Positions 1 through 10,558 of a stretch of 64,000 nt of DNA are shown here, piece after piece (the first letter of the stretch is position 1; each line of letters opens with the position of its first letter). The translations under genes and the position numbers were made by a program. The notes under the pieces were generated by a model. It saw nothing but the letters and a program-made list of their open reading frames with translations, did no database searches and was not told the origin of the DNA. Source of the stretch: Corynebacterium marambiense (GTDB lineage: Bacteria; Actinomycetota; Actinomycetes; Mycobacteriales; Mycobacteriaceae); the NCBI RefSeq assembly GCF_016342275.1, contig NZ_JAEIOT010000004.1, forward strand, positions 372,001 through 436,000. Reading direction: 5' to 3'.

Positions 1-1640
1 TCGGCGCCCCCGCTGGCTTCTGGGTGGAGAAGGACTCCGCCGGCGAGGAGGCACTGGCTTACCTGGTCCAGTCGGGTCTCGGGCTGCCCGATGAGGCGTA
101 CTACCGCGATCCCGCCCACGCGGAGACACTGGCCGCCTACCGCGCGCACGTCGCCACCATGCTCGATTTCCTCCCTGCAGACCGCCTCGGCGGGCTCTCC
201 GCCGACGCCGCCGCCGAGCGCATCGTCGAGCTGGAGAAGCGCATCGCCGCCGGACACTGGGATGTCGTCGCAGCCCGGGACGCGGTGAAGACGTTCAATC
301 CGACGGAATTCGCCGATCTTCCAGCGCTCGTCCGCACCCTCTGCACGGCATCGGGCCTTCCGGAACACCGGCTCATCGTGATGATGCCGTCCTACCTCGG
401 ACACCTGGACGAGCTGCTGCGCGAAGCGGATCTCGCGGACTGGAAGCTCTGGGCCACATGGCACATCCTCAACGCCCGGGCGGGTCTGCTCACGGACGAG
501 ATCAGCAGGACCAACTTCAACTTCTACGGAACAGTCCTCCAGGGTGCCACCGAACAGCGCGACCGCTGGAAGCGCGGAATCGGTCTGGCCGAGCGCTTCG
601 TCGGTGAAGAGATCGGCAGACTCTTCGTCGCCGAGCACTTCCCGCCCGAGCACAAGAAGCAGATGCTCACCCTCGTCGACCACCTGATCGGGGCCTACCG
701 TGAGCGGATCACGAACCTCGTCTGGATGACCGAGCAAACCAGGAGAAAGGCCCTGGTCAAGCTCGACAAATTCAACGCCAAGATCGGCTACCCCGACAAC
801 TGGCGCAGCTACGAGGGGCTGGTCTTCGAGCCCGGGGGCGCCAATCTCGTGGCGAACGTCCGCCGCGGCAACGCCTTCCTCCACGACTATGAACTGAACA
901 AGATCGGAAAGCCCGCCGACCGCGCGGAATGGGTGACCACCCCGCAGACGGTTAACGCCTTCTACAACCCCGTCGTCAACGACATCACCTTCCCCGCAGC
1001 AATCCTCCGACCGCCCTTCTTCGATCCCGACGCGGACGCAGCGACGAACTTCGGCGCGATCGGGGCCGTCATCGGACACGAGATCGGGCACGGTTTCGAT
1101 GACCAGGGCAGCCAGTACGACGGCGACGGCAACCTCAATTCCTGGTGGACCGACGAGGACCGTACCGCTTTCGAGGAACTGACCGCACGACTGGTCGGCC
1201 AGTTCAACGGGCGGGTCCCCAGTGTGCTGGAGGGCACCGAATCCACAGGTGTGAACGGGGAGTTCACACTCGGTGAGAACATCGGTGACCTCGGAGGCCT
1301 CGGCATCGCCGTCGTCGCCTACGGCCGCTACCTGGCAGATCAAGGCCTCGACTTCGACTCCGCCCCCACCGAAACCGTCGACCACGAGGGCGGCGACCCG
1401 AACATGGAGGGCCGCGAGTTCACCGGCCTGCAGCGCCTTTTCATCTCCTGGGCGCGGGTCTGGCGGACGGCCATCAGGCCGGAGTTGGCCACCCAGTACC
1501 TCGCCGTCGACCCTCATTCGCCCGCCGAGTTCCGCTGCAACATCATCGCGGCCAACGTGGACGAGTTCTACCGCGCCTTCGACGTGCATCCCGAGGGCAT
1601 GATGTACCTGGAACCCACCCGGCGCGTCACCATCTGGTGA
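1..1640 (+). CDS. M13 family zinc metallopeptidase (neprilysin/PepO-like), 5' end outside window
   Basis: The reading frame is open from base 3, so the start lies upstream of the window; about 545 C-terminal residues are present. M13 peptidases cleave small peptides outside the membrane or in the cytoplasm. The zinc site HEIGH (bases about 1078-1092) is followed by GFDDQG, and the third ligand lies in GENIGD (about 1272-1290). The substrate-cleft segment NAFYNPVVNDITFPA and the family C-terminus ending RRVTIW are both present. No signal peptide can be judged because the N-terminus is missing. It ends 27 bp before the next gene on the same strand. Family assignment is firm; the substrate is unknown. 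Confidence 0.93.
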   Translation, partial: GAPAGFWVEKDSAGEEALAYLVQSGLGLPDEAYYRDPAHAETLAAYRAHVATMLDFLPADRLGGLSADAAAERIVELEKRIAAGHWDVVAARDAVKTFNPTEFADLPALVRTLCTASGLPEHRLIVMMPSYLGHLDELLREADLADWKLWATWHILNARAGLLTDEISRTNFNFYGTVLQGATEQRDRWKRGIGLAERFVGEEIGRLFVAEHFPPEHKKQMLTLVDHLIGAYRERITNLVWMTEQTRRKALVKLDKFNAKIGYPDNWRSYEGLVFEPGGANLVANVRRGNAFLHDYELNKIGKPADRAEWVTTPQTVNAFYNPVVNDITFPAAILRPPFFDPDADAATNFGAIGAVIGHEIGHGFDDQGSQYDGDGNLNSWWTDEDRTAFEELTARLVGQFNGRVPSVLEGTESTGVNGEFTLGENIGDLGGLGIAVVAYGRYLADQGLDFDSAPTETVDHEGGDPNMEGREFTGLQRLFISWARVWRTAIRPELATQYLAVDPHSPAEFRCNIIAANVDEFYRAFDVHPEGMMYLEPTRRVTIW

Positions 1641-1667
1641 CACCGGCCACGAGAGGATGAGACCCGG

Positions 1668-2813
1668 ATGACACACTATCCGCCACCCTATGCACAGCCC
1701 CCGACACCGGCGGCGACACACCAGCGGAACTGGCCGAACATCATTCTGGTAATTTTCATTCTCCTCCTCTACGCATCCATCACCGCGCAGGCGGTGACGA
1801 GCCGCTCCCTCCTGTCCAGCGCCGCCCGGGATGTCCCCGCGTCCCCGTTGTACGGCTACTCCGCCGTCCGTGACGCGCCGGAGGGATGCCCGGGTGACAC
1901 GCCGTGTCCACCCATCACGGAACGCATTATCAACATCGTCGGCCCGGATGCGGACCCCGTTCCCGTGATCGAGGCGAGCGCCACCCTGGGTACCGGAGAA
2001 GGATCACAACGGACCCTGGCATATCTGCTTGAGGACCAGATTCCGGAAGGTCCGGGGCCGGGCGAGTTACTCCTCGACGATCTCACCGCCCGGAGGCTGG
2101 GACTGTCCGCGGGGAGCGAGGTCGATCTCCGCATCACCGCGGATACCGGCACTGAGGCCGGAGTCAGGCTCCAGTTGGCCGGAACCTTCCGCCCGGCGGT
2201 GGATGAGCGGGCCGAGGAAGCCGGCGATCCGGACGCCGCACGTCAGGCGATTCTCTCCGCCACCGACATCCCGGCACTGGACGGAACACCTCCCACCGGC
2301 TGGTGGACGGCCCAGACGATCCCCGGTGGGTTCGGGGCCCTGTCAGTGGCGGGGCTTGAGGGCACACGCCAGCTGCAGGACAGCTGCGACTTCGCCCCCG
2401 AGTACGCACGGGGCCCCGGCTTCGCCTCATGGTGCGAAGCCGGGGCCCCCGGTCCCTCGGGTGGACTGGAGGGCCTGGATGCCCCCTACAACAGGTGGGT
2501 CATCCAGAGCACACTGGCGTTGATCGCCGCCATTTTCTGGGGGTTGACAGTCCGCCGCAAGATCGCCCTGGTACTGGTTCTTATGCCCTTCTCCGCGATG
2601 GGAGGGATTATCCTCGGGTGGCTCGCCGCCTACCCCATCTCCAGGGTCCTCGCCCCGGTGATCTGGCCGGAAGGCGGATTCGTCTTCGATCGCGTGGGGC
2701 CACTCGGATTCTTCGCTCTGCTCGGCGCCGCCGGCGGAGCCGGGTGCGCCGCACTCGTCGGACTGCTGATCGCGGCCATAGCTGAATCGGTACGCGCGAA
2801 GAACCAGCGGTAG
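1668..2813 (+). CDS. Membrane protein with MacB/FtsX-like topology
   Basis: 381 residues. The N-terminus is proline-rich, followed by one membrane segment (about residues 24-44), a long extracytoplasmic region (about 45-280), and three further hydrophobic segments near the C-terminus. That is the TM1-large loop-TM2-4 layout of a single MacB/FtsX permease unit, although I see no diagnostic motif. A GAGAGGATGAGACCCGG stretch precedes the ATG. It lies directly upstream of a PadR/ABC efflux operon and may be functionally tied to it, but the padR promoter separates them. Function unknown. Confidence 0.7.
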   Translation: MTHYPPPYAQPPTPAATHQRNWPNIILVIFILLLYASITAQAVTSRSLLSSAARDVPASPLYGYSAVRDAPEGCPGDTPCPPITERIINIVGPDADPVPVIEASATLGTGEGSQRTLAYLLEDQIPEGPGPGELLLDDLTARRLGLSAGSEVDLRITADTGTEAGVRLQLAGTFRPAVDERAEEAGDPDAARQAILSATDIPALDGTPPTGWWTAQTIPGGFGALSVAGLEGTRQLQDSCDFAPEYARGPGFASWCEAGAPGPSGGLEGLDAPYNRWVIQSTLALIAAIFWGLTVRRKIALVLVLMPFSAMGGIILGWLAAYPISRVLAPVIWPEGGFVFDRVGPLGFFALLGAAGGAGCAALVGLLIAAIAESVRAKNQR

Positions 2814-2857
2814 GGACAAATCGCCACTGGCGCTCTCTGACGGGGCCACCATATTGA

Positions 2858-2890
2858 TTACCCAGTAAGTTACTGGGTAACATACTGGGT
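2858..2890. promoter_or_regulatory. Probable PadR operator (palindrome plus third half-site)
   Basis: A perfect inverted repeat of two 11-base arms (TTACCCAGTAA, one G, TTACTGGGTAA) occupies 2858-2880. An extra half-site TACTGGGT follows at 2883-2890. It lies 34 bp before the PadR-family start codon and covers the expected promoter. PadR repressors commonly bind such palindromes in their own promoters, so autoregulation of the downstream operon is a reasonable inference. Confidence 0.75.
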
Positions 2891-2923
2891 GACCACCCCG
2901 CCCGATTACCTAAGGATCCGACG

Positions 2924-3454
2924 ATGTCAATAAAGTTCGCGCTACTCGGACTCCTCGATGACGAACCCTGCGGTGCAGGGAAACTCCGGCAGCGCTTCGA
3001 AGACCGCACACAGGGGATCTGGCCGATGAACATCGGGCAGGTCTACCAGACGATCCAACGACTCGACCGCGACGGACTCATCGAGAAAACCGGAACCGAC
3101 ACCACCTCCACCCGCCCCGCCGACATCTACACCACTACCGGGGCCGGACGTGCGGCCCTGGAGCAGTGGTGGAACGAGCCGACCCTCCGACCCCGCAACG
3201 ACCGCGATGACCTGGTCATCAAGATCGCTGTCGCGACCGTCATCCGGGGGGTGGACAGCCGGGAGCTCATCCAGCGGCAACGCGAGGCCACGATGCAGGA
3301 GCTCCGCGAGATCACCCTCACCAAGGCCTCGATCCCCCCGGCCCGCACCGCGGAACGTCTCCTGCTCGAACGCCGCATCTTCGACCTCGAGGCCGAGGCA
3401 CGCTGGCTCGACCACATTGAAACCCTCGCCGACCCGGAAGGCCTCCGATCATGA
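2924..3454 (+). CDS. PadR family transcriptional regulator
   Basis: 176 residues with the N-terminal winged-helix layout of PadR proteins (LLGLLDDEPCGAGKLRQRF, then a recognition helix near VYQTIQRLDRDGLIEK) and a C-terminal helical dimerisation part. The stop overlaps the ABC ATPase start by 4 bp (ATGA), so the three genes form one operon. PadR members often repress a neighbouring efflux pump until a drug or other ligand binds. The palindrome at 2858-2880 is its likely target. Ligand unknown. Confidence 0.92.
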   Translation: MSIKFALLGLLDDEPCGAGKLRQRFEDRTQGIWPMNIGQVYQTIQRLDRDGLIEKTGTDTTSTRPADIYTTTGAGRAALEQWWNEPTLRPRNDRDDLVIKIAVATVIRGVDSRELIQRQREATMQELREITLTKASIPPARTAERLLLERRIFDLEAEARWLDHIETLADPEGLRS

Positions 3455-4152
3455 CCACCTCCCCCATCCTCACGCTGGAGAACGTCACCCGACTGCACTC
3501 CGACGGCCCCAACACCATCGCCGCCCTCGAGAACGTCAGCCTCTCCGTGGCTCCCGGCGAACTGGTCGCCGTCATGGGACCGTCGGGCTCCGGGAAGTCG
3601 ACCCTCCTCAACGTCGCCGGGACCCTGGACGCCCCGGACCACGGCCGCGTCATCATCAACGGGCGGGATACCGCAGGCCTCTCCCCCACGGAGCACGCCG
3701 CGATCCGCCGCCGTGACGTCGGATTCGTCTTCCAGTACTACAACCTGGTCCCCACGCTCACCGTCGCGGAGAACGTCGCACTCCCCCTCGAGCTCGACAA
3801 CGTATCCCGCCGCGAGGCACGCGCCGCCGCGGTCGCTGCGCTGGCGGACATCGGCCAGGCCGAACTCGCCGACCGCTTCCCCGCCGAGGTCTCCGGCGGC
3901 CAGGCGCAACGCGTCGCCATAGCCCGCGCCCTCGTCGGTCAGCGTTCCCTGCTGCTCGCCGACGAACCCACCGGCGCTCTCGACACCACCACGGCGGAAT
4001 CGGTGATGGCACTCCTGCGCTCACGTATCGACGCCGGCGCAGCAGGCCTGCTAGTCACCCACGAACCACGCTTCGCCGCCTACGCCGACCGCACCATCTG
4101 GCTCCGCGACGGGCAGCTCGTCCAGCCCCGCACCGGGAGGGACGCCCGATGA
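3451..4152 (+). CDS. ABC transporter ATP-binding protein (MacB/LolD type)
   Basis: 233 residues with a complete set of ABC motifs: Walker [10 protein letters not shown] (about residues 43-51), the Q-loop in [11 protein letters not shown], signature VSGGQ, Walker [13 protein letters not shown] and the H-loop in VTHEP. The [16 protein letters not shown] stretch is typical of the MacB/LolD/FtsE-like group that pairs with FtsX-type permeases. It overlaps the regulator upstream and the permease downstream by 4 bp each, so the proteins are probably made in concert. Likely energises export of an amphipathic compound or peptide. Confidence 0.95.
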   Translation: MTTSPILTLENVTRLHSDGPNTIAALENVSLSVAPGELVAVMGPSGSGKSTLLNVAGTLDAPDHGRVIINGRDTAGLSPTEHAAIRRRDVGFVFQYYNLVPTLTVAENVALPLELDNVSRREARAAAVAALADIGQAELADRFPAEVSGGQAQRVAIARALVGQRSLLLADEPTGALDTTTAESVMALLRSRIDAGAAGLLVTHEPRFAAYADRTIWLRDGQLVQPRTGRDAR

Positions 4153-6842
4153 ACGCCTGGCTCACCTCCGCCCGGATCGCCCGGCGCGACCTGACCCGCC
4201 ACCGGTGGCGTTCCCTCGCCGCCGTCCTCCTGTTCGCCCTGCCCGTCATGGCGGTCCTCGTATTCACGGGAGCCGTGCTCAGCGAGAGAACCAACCAGGG
4301 GACCGATCCCACCGGCGGCTACGACAGCGTGTGGCTCGATCACACGCCCTGCACCGCCGGGGACGACCTCTGCGAAGGGCCCGATGCCGCCACCGTCGCG
4401 AAGACCGACCGTCAGCGGATGTCCGAGAACCTCGGAATGGACCCCGGCACCCCAATCGCCACCTTGGACACCGAGGTCCGGATATCCACGCCCGAAGGCA
4501 CCAGCTTCAACCGTACCGCGACCGCGCTACCGGACACCGTCACCGGAGCACCGCAACCCGGTTCCTTCATGACCTGGGGACACACCGCGAGAGGCCTCGG
4601 TCTGGAACCCGGTGACACAGCGACCGTCACGGTTCTGGACATGTCCGGAGACGCACACACCCGTGAACTCACCTACGTCGGCCCCACCCCCGGCAGCACC
4701 TTCCTCTCCCTCGCCGACGTCCCGGGGGCACGGATCATCGACGATCCCGCCTTCACCGGTGCCCCCGAGACGTCCCCGTGGCAGGTCAACTATCTGATCC
4801 CCCCGGGACTCACCGACCGGACCGCTGATGGTGAGGTCTTAGAACGGGCCGGCCGCACCGGTGTCGACATCAGTTTCCGAGCGGCGCAGGGTGAAAAAAC
4901 GGCCCCCATTGCCCGGGACATCCTCCGGGGACTGACCAGTGACAGTGCCCTCCTGAACTGGATACTGCTCACCTTCGCACTCCTGATCGTCATAGCCGTC
5001 GTCACGCCAATCTTCGCGGTCGCTGCCAGACGTCAGACTAGGCTCATGGGTCTGCTGTCGGCCACCGGCGCAGCGCCGACGCATCTGCGCCACGTGCTGC
5101 TCATCCAAGGGCTGATGGTCGGCGCCGTGGGTGCGGTCCTCGGCAGCGTGCTCTCCCTCCCCGTCGAACGGGTGCTGATCGGGCTTACCGATCCCGGGTC
5201 CGCGGTCTACTGGCCCTGGGACCTCGCACTCCTGGTCATCATCACCTCACTGATCGTCGGTGTCGGAGCCTCCCTGCTCCCCGCACTACAGATGGGGCGG
5301 CAGGATCCGGTTGTCGCACTCCGTGGCGGACGCAGCACCAGGATCCGCCGGTTCTCCCGGCCCATGATCATCGGACCAGTGATCATGCTCATCGCCGCAT
5401 GGTGGGGCGTCACGGCCGACTCACCGTTCATCCACGCCCTCACCCAACCTCTGCTCGGATTGGGGCTAGTCCTGTCTGCCCCTGTCCTACTCTGGGGGAC
5501 AGCCGCCGTCGCCGCACGATTCCCCCTCCCCGGGAGACTCGCCTCACGCGACGCACTACGTTCCATGACGAGGACCGCTCCCGCAGTCGGAGCGATCGCC
5601 GGCATCACCTTCGTCTCCACCACGTTCCTCAGCATCCTGTGGCTCCCGTCGACCGTGTACGAGGGCGAGAACAGACTCCCGGACGACGCCGCACTGTTCA
5701 CCACGACAGGCGCGATCCAGCTCACCCCCGATGCCGCACACCGACGCATCGACGGGATCCTCGATGCGCCCCGCACCGCACAAAGCGACATCCTCACCCC
5801 CGAACCAGGACTGTGGAACACCACTGACTGGGAGGGGCTCGCCGCCGCCGGCAGCGCGACCGCCGACGACGAGTTCTACCTCGACCCCCCACTGTTCCAA
5901 GACTGGAACGCCCATGGTCTCCCCGGCATCCACACCAACGTACTCATTAACGACGGCTCAGCGGTCACCGCACTGGAGGGACTCACGGACAGACAACGCG
6001 CCGCGATCCGCACGGCGCTGGACAAGGGCGAGATCGTCGTCACCGATCCGGACCTCACCGTCGACGGTCAGGCGGCATTCGGCAGAGAGAAGCGACGGAA
6101 CCACGAATCCCCGTCACCCCGGGAAAACGAACACGCCACGCAGACCGTGAACACAGGTGGATTCGCCCACCGCGGCGTCACAGCGACGGAGGAACCGCGG
6201 AACCACGAGGTTCTCACCCACCCGGCGACGGTCATCCCCCTCGACGGCCCCGGTGTCTGGCTACTCACCCCGGAGACCGCCACCGAGATCGGCATGAGAA
6301 CCACCTACGCGGGCACCCTGGTGCGTACGTTCGACCCGATCAGCACCCTCGACTCCTTCCGGATGAGCACGGAAGTGAACAGGGACCAGCCGCTCCGGGT
6401 GGAAACGGCCAACGAACCGCCCTACCAACAGTTGACCTGGATGATCCCACTACTGATCACCTGCCTGATCAGCTACGGCATCGTGGTACTGCTCATGCTG
6501 CTCACCGCCGCGGAATCCCGCAGGGACACCGATGTCCTCACGGCGGTCGGTGGATCACCCCGGGTCCTCGCCCGGTACGTCGGCGCACAGGGCCTGATCA
6601 TCGGACTCGGCGGAACGATCTCGGGAACCCTGGCCGCCTTCATCCCCGTCCTGGGCGAGATGCTCGACGGGGGTGGGAACGGTTTCCTGGAGGGGGTCTT
6701 CCACCAGGTCAACGCCGTTCAACGGTGGACCGACCTCCTGGCCACCCTCATCGGCATCCCGCTCCTCGCCTGGGTCACCGGCCTGGCCATCGGTACCTGG
6801 ATCGCCAGGCACCGACGTCCGTTAAGCGAGCGGCGGGACTAG
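4149..6842 (+). CDS. FtsX-like ABC transporter permease
   Basis: 897 residues. An N-terminal membrane segment (about 20-42) precedes a large extracytoplasmic domain. A cluster of three membrane segments near residues 275-390 follows, then two more (about 405-455), a second large extracytoplasmic domain, and a final membrane cluster (about 765-885). This double FtsX arrangement is usual for Gram-positive bacitracin/lantibiotic-type exporters. The ATG lies in an ATGA overlap with the ATPase stop. A strong hairpin 28 bp after the stop closes the operon. Substrate unknown. Confidence 0.93.
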   Translation: MNAWLTSARIARRDLTRHRWRSLAAVLLFALPVMAVLVFTGAVLSERTNQGTDPTGGYDSVWLDHTPCTAGDDLCEGPDAATVAKTDRQRMSENLGMDPGTPIATLDTEVRISTPEGTSFNRTATALPDTVTGAPQPGSFMTWGHTARGLGLEPGDTATVTVLDMSGDAHTRELTYVGPTPGSTFLSLADVPGARIIDDPAFTGAPETSPWQVNYLIPPGLTDRTADGEVLERAGRTGVDISFRAAQGEKTAPIARDILRGLTSDSALLNWILLTFALLIVIAVVTPIFAVAARRQTRLMGLLSATGAAPTHLRHVLLIQGLMVGAVGAVLGSVLSLPVERVLIGLTDPGSAVYWPWDLALLVIITSLIVGVGASLLPALQMGRQDPVVALRGGRSTRIRRFSRPMIIGPVIMLIAAWWGVTADSPFIHALTQPLLGLGLVLSAPVLLWGTAAVAARFPLPGRLASRDALRSMTRTAPAVGAIAGITFVSTTFLSILWLPSTVYEGENRLPDDAALFTTTGAIQLTPDAAHRRIDGILDAPRTAQSDILTPEPGLWNTTDWEGLAAAGSATADDEFYLDPPLFQDWNAHGLPGIHTNVLINDGSAVTALEGLTDRQRAAIRTALDKGEIVVTDPDLTVDGQAAFGREKRRNHESPSPRENEHATQTVNTGGFAHRGVTATEEPRNHEVLTHPATVIPLDGPGVWLLTPETATEIGMRTTYAGTLVRTFDPISTLDSFRMSTEVNRDQPLRVETANEPPYQQLTWMIPLLITCLISYGIVVLLMLLTAAESRRDTDVLTAVGGSPRVLARYVGAQGLIIGLGGTISGTLAAFIPVLGEMLDGGGNGFLEGVFHQVNAVQRWTDLLATLIGIPLLAWVTGLAIGTWIARHRRPLSERRD

Positions 6843-6870
6843 GGCAGCGCCGTGAACCGGACGACCACAT

Positions 6871-6920
6871 GCACAACACTGCCCCGGAACGCTGATGAGC
6901 GTTCCGGGGCAGTGTTGTGC
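6871..6920. terminator. Bidirectional hairpin terminator, 23-bp perfect stem
   Basis: Bases 6871-6893 and 6898-6920 are perfect reverse complements around a GATG loop. The hairpin lies between the converging ABC permease and sialidase genes. No long T-run follows, but the length and GC content make it a strong terminator on either strand. Confidence 0.85.
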
Positions 6921-6960
6921 AGATCAGCGGAAACCGGGACGCCCACTGTCCAACAGCAGC

Positions 6961-9766
6961 TCAGTGGTTTCGAGAACCCGTGAGCTCGTTCCACCACTTG
7001 ACAATAGGCAGATCATGCAGCCATGCCAGAGCTGAATTTAATCCGACGAGTACCGTGGACATGCGGAAACCCCATCGGAATACTGACCCCAGATCAAAGA
7101 CTCCGTCGTGCACACTCGACCCCACACTCGATCCGGCATAAAACTCTGAACTCCCGACCGGCTTTTCCTCCCCCGCCGACACCGTGAAACTGGTTGTGTT
7201 CTGAACTCCCGGATAATCGGTCGTTTCGTCGGAAGTCTCCGGGATCTCGGCGTTGACAATAACCGTCACGGGGGACGCTCCCGCAGGCAGTGGCTCCACC
7301 ACATACCGCGCAAAAGCGTACCCATCCTTGTCGGTCAACACAGGATCGAGATCTTTATTCGCGACCCTGAAGGTCACCGGTACTCCGCTCACCGGTCCTT
7401 CCGGACCAGAGACCAGAGCAACAAGTTGGATGCTCCGTGGTGTTCCATTTGAAATGAGATCTGCTTGCTCACCCACAGTGAGCGTACGCTGCACATTATT
7501 TCTACCTTGCGGCAGAACTCTCAGCACACCCGTCGCATCGGGCCCCACCAGGACATGGCCGGACTCTTTCCCGCTCGTCAGGCGCGCCCGCAGACGATGA
7601 TCAACCGGCTCACCGTTAATTGCCACGCTATCCACGCTCACGGGTATTACTGCTAGACCTTCCGGATTCACCGGAACCTCTGCCTTCTTCACGAGATCCA
7701 GGTACAACGCAACATTGGTACCGTCAGGGATCTCATCCTGTCCTTCGGGGAGAGCGACCTGAACAACAATGTCCTTCTCCAACGTCGAACCGTTCGACTC
7801 CAACGGAGCGACAGGCAATATGGATAGCTCCGCCCCAACCTTCGTAATACCTTCTCGGAGATCAACCTTCGGAAGAACCTGCTCAAAGGTTCTGTGCACC
7901 GTGACAGCATCGTTTTCCGGCCCAATTCTCCAGGTCACCGTCGGCTGATAGTAGCCTCTTTCACTATCTTCAGCAGTGACCGTATGCCGGGCATAACCGC
8001 AATTCTGAACGGAGTTCGCCGGGAAGGTCTTCCAGCGGCAGTTTTGCGGCGCATTATCTGGATCGAAGAATTCAAGCTCACCATCGGGAATTATCCCGAT
8101 CGGGTGATCAAACGGGTTCGTAGCCCGAAAATTGTATCGGATAACATCTCCCGCCTTTTTCACATCAGCAGCATTCAGTACTGAAGGATCGATGGTCACC
8201 TGTTTCTCGGAAGATTCAACTCCATCCACGACATGGACCCGGAAGTGACCCTGCTTGAACAAGCCATAATCTTCAATACGGAGAAGCCCATCTACCTGTC
8301 CAGTGGACACATTCTCAGGAGCGGTGACAGTAAACTCCACCGGAACTGAAGAACCAGCAGGAATAGTCACGGAAGAGGTCTCGGTCACCCATCCGACAGG
8401 AAGATCGATCTCAAGTTTTCGATCAACAATATCGTCATCAAAAGGGTTAGTCAGCAGCGCAGAAACCGAGATTGTTTCCCCAGGCCGAACAATGGGTGAC
8501 TCCACCTCGGACCCCAGACACGATGCCCCCAACCACGGCAGATTGAAACGGGCAAAGTGAATACTGTTACTGTTCCCCCTGTTACTTCCCTCAAAAAGAA
8601 GACCGACAGAGCCATCCGGGAGCGTCGCCATCGACGTGTACTGAACATCATTCGGCCGAAATTCCTTCGCCACCGGCCACGTCTGTCCATCATCACAACT
8701 CATCCTGACGGTACCGGCCTCACGTGCACTGGGTCGACGCCGTATTACTAAACAACAACACCTTCGCCTTTGCGGAACCCTCCGGGGCATTAGGGAACGC
8801 ACGAATGATGGAGGCATTGTTCCGTGGATCCGGAAGTGAATAGTCCAACGTGGGCTCCGACCATGTCACACCACCATCACGGCTGTAACTGATCTTGCGA
8901 TAAGTCTCGTTGCCCGCAGATGAACGAGAATTATTCATCAGCGTTCCGTCGGAGAGTTCAACAATCTTGTTCTCATCCATCGACACGCCCCACGGGGTTC
9001 CCGCACACCAGGTCTCCCCATAATCATCGGACAACCATGCCACCGCCTCATAGTCACCGGATTCGGTGACAACCATCGCTGGCTGAACCAATCGGCCCGC
9101 ATGCTCCCCATACTGCAGCTGAATACCGTTACCCGACGTCGCAAAGCGTGACCGCCACGGGTTCTCCCCTGTCACTTCTGCGGTAGTCACATTATCTGCA
9201 TTCCATGTGATCCCACCATCCCCACTCCGCGCGTACGCGGCATGCAGAACTGATCGATTATCCGGATCCGTACCCGGTATTGATCCCTGAAGCCCCTGCT
9301 CAAAGCTCTTCACATGAAAATTGAAGACACGTCCAGTTACCCAGTCCACAACCACCGAAGGATCTGAGAATCCCTGGGGCACAATCGGATCACCAGCAGC
9401 GACTGTTTGCTGATCCCCCCAGGATAGTCCACTGTCTCCAGATATTCTCTGGACAACGCTATTCGGCTGTGGCGCATCCGCACAATTATCCGGACGGCCA
9501 TCCCATGAAGCCAGGACATTTCCGTTAGGCGCCACTCCGAGCGAGGGAATGCGGTAGCAATTGAATCCATCATTGCCCCCCTCCGCTAGAGTTTTCTCCT
9601 CATAAAAAGGCTTAACAGCGAGATCGGCATCACTGTCAAATCCACGAACACTCTGGTGTCCCTCCCCAACCTCAACCGCAAACGTCGGAATCGCAGCAGA
9701 GGTGACCACCACGGCAACAGCACAGGCCATACCCACAAACCTGGCTGATGTTCTTCTTTTTTCCAT
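6961..9766 (-). pseudogene. nanH: Secreted sialidase (GH33, NanH-like), split by a frameshift
   Basis: Two overlapping frames form one protein of about 930 residues. The first frame (9766 to about 8735) has a signal peptide after an AGGAG site, the GH33 motif CYRIP and four Asp-boxes (SGDSGLSW, SGDGGITW, SDDYGETW, SRDGGVTW). The second frame carries the fifth Asp-box (SCDDGQTW) and the catalytic-domain end FARFNL. It continues into an NPCBM-associated-like beta domain, two further beta-rich domains and a hydrophobic C-terminus. The switch lies near 8725-8745: a stop after SNTASTQCT interrupts, while AREAGTVRMS continues in the other frame. Sialidases release terminal sialic acid from host glycans. 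Either a real inactivating mutation or a base error. Confidence 0.88.
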
Positions 9767-10044
9767 GCACTGCTCCTATTGCAGAAATTAAACATCATTC
9801 CTGTGCTACCCCTTGAGGAAATACCACACAGGCACCACAACGGTGATCCCAATTGGGCCGTCACAGCTAAATGAAATCCTAGCGCATAGATAATATCATC
9901 AATTCCGCAGCTCAACCGCCCAAATAAAGAGAACTGAATAGCAACACCAGTTCCGTAATTATCAGGAATTGACCCCGCAAAAAATAGCCCAATTGAAGCA
10001 GTTCATACGCACACCAAAAATCCCACAACCACAGGACAGAAAGC
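9767..10044. other. Intergenic, AT-richer; sialidase upstream region
   Basis: No supported gene. It carries the upstream region of the leftward sialidase and the end of the leftward ogt. I saw no clear hairpin terminator or operator. Confidence 0.5.
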
Positions 10045-10524
10045 CTAGAAACGCATACCCTCTAACTCCAAAAGCCCACGCTTAAACGTCAAACCCCCGG
10101 CAAAACCGCCGATGCCCCCACCCGACGCCAACACTCTGTGACAAGGCACCAACACCGGCAGCGGATTCGAGGCACACGCCGACCCCGCCGCACGAAACGC
10201 CCGCGCATTACCCGCCAACTCCGCAAGCTCCGCGTAACTCACCGTCTCCCCGAACGGAATCCCCCGCAACGCCGCCTGCGCCCGCTGCGTGAACGTCACC
10301 GGCTCCGGCACATCCAACAACACCTCAAACACCTGACGTTCCCCCGCCAGATACTCCCCGATCTCCCCGACCGCCTGTGTAGCGTGACGCGCCGCCACAC
10401 CGGAACCAGGACGGTCGTCGATAAGCGCCCCGCGGAACAGCACCCGGCGCACACCCGCATCACCGGCAACCACCGTCAACGGGCCGAACGGAGTGTCAAG
10501 CGTGCGCAACGCGAACATATCCAT
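10045..10524 (-). CDS. ogt: Methylated-DNA--[protein]-cysteine S-methyltransferase
   Basis: 159 residues. It removes methyl groups from O6-methylguanine onto its own cysteine. The acceptor site is PCHRV within VLVPCHRVLASGG, and the preceding helix-turn-helix segment contains FGETVSYAELAELAG and the arginine-finger region NARAFRAAG. An upstream extension of the open frame to 10788 has no homology and runs over the neighbouring divergent gene, so the ATG at 10524 (MDMFALRT) was chosen. It is divergent from an alpha/beta hydrolase. tag and alkB, also alkylation-repair genes, lie 5-6 kb away. Confidence 0.94.
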   Translation of the reverse strand: MDMFALRTLDTPFGPLTVVAGDAGVRRVLFRGALIDDRPGSGVAARHATQAVGEIGEYLAGERQVFEVLLDVPEPVTFTQRAQAALRGIPFGETVSYAELAELAGNARAFRAAGSACASNPLPVLVPCHRVLASGGGIGGFAGGLTFKRGLLELEGMRF

Positions 10525-10558
10525 TGGCCAGACACTACCCGCCGGTAGCATGGCCACC

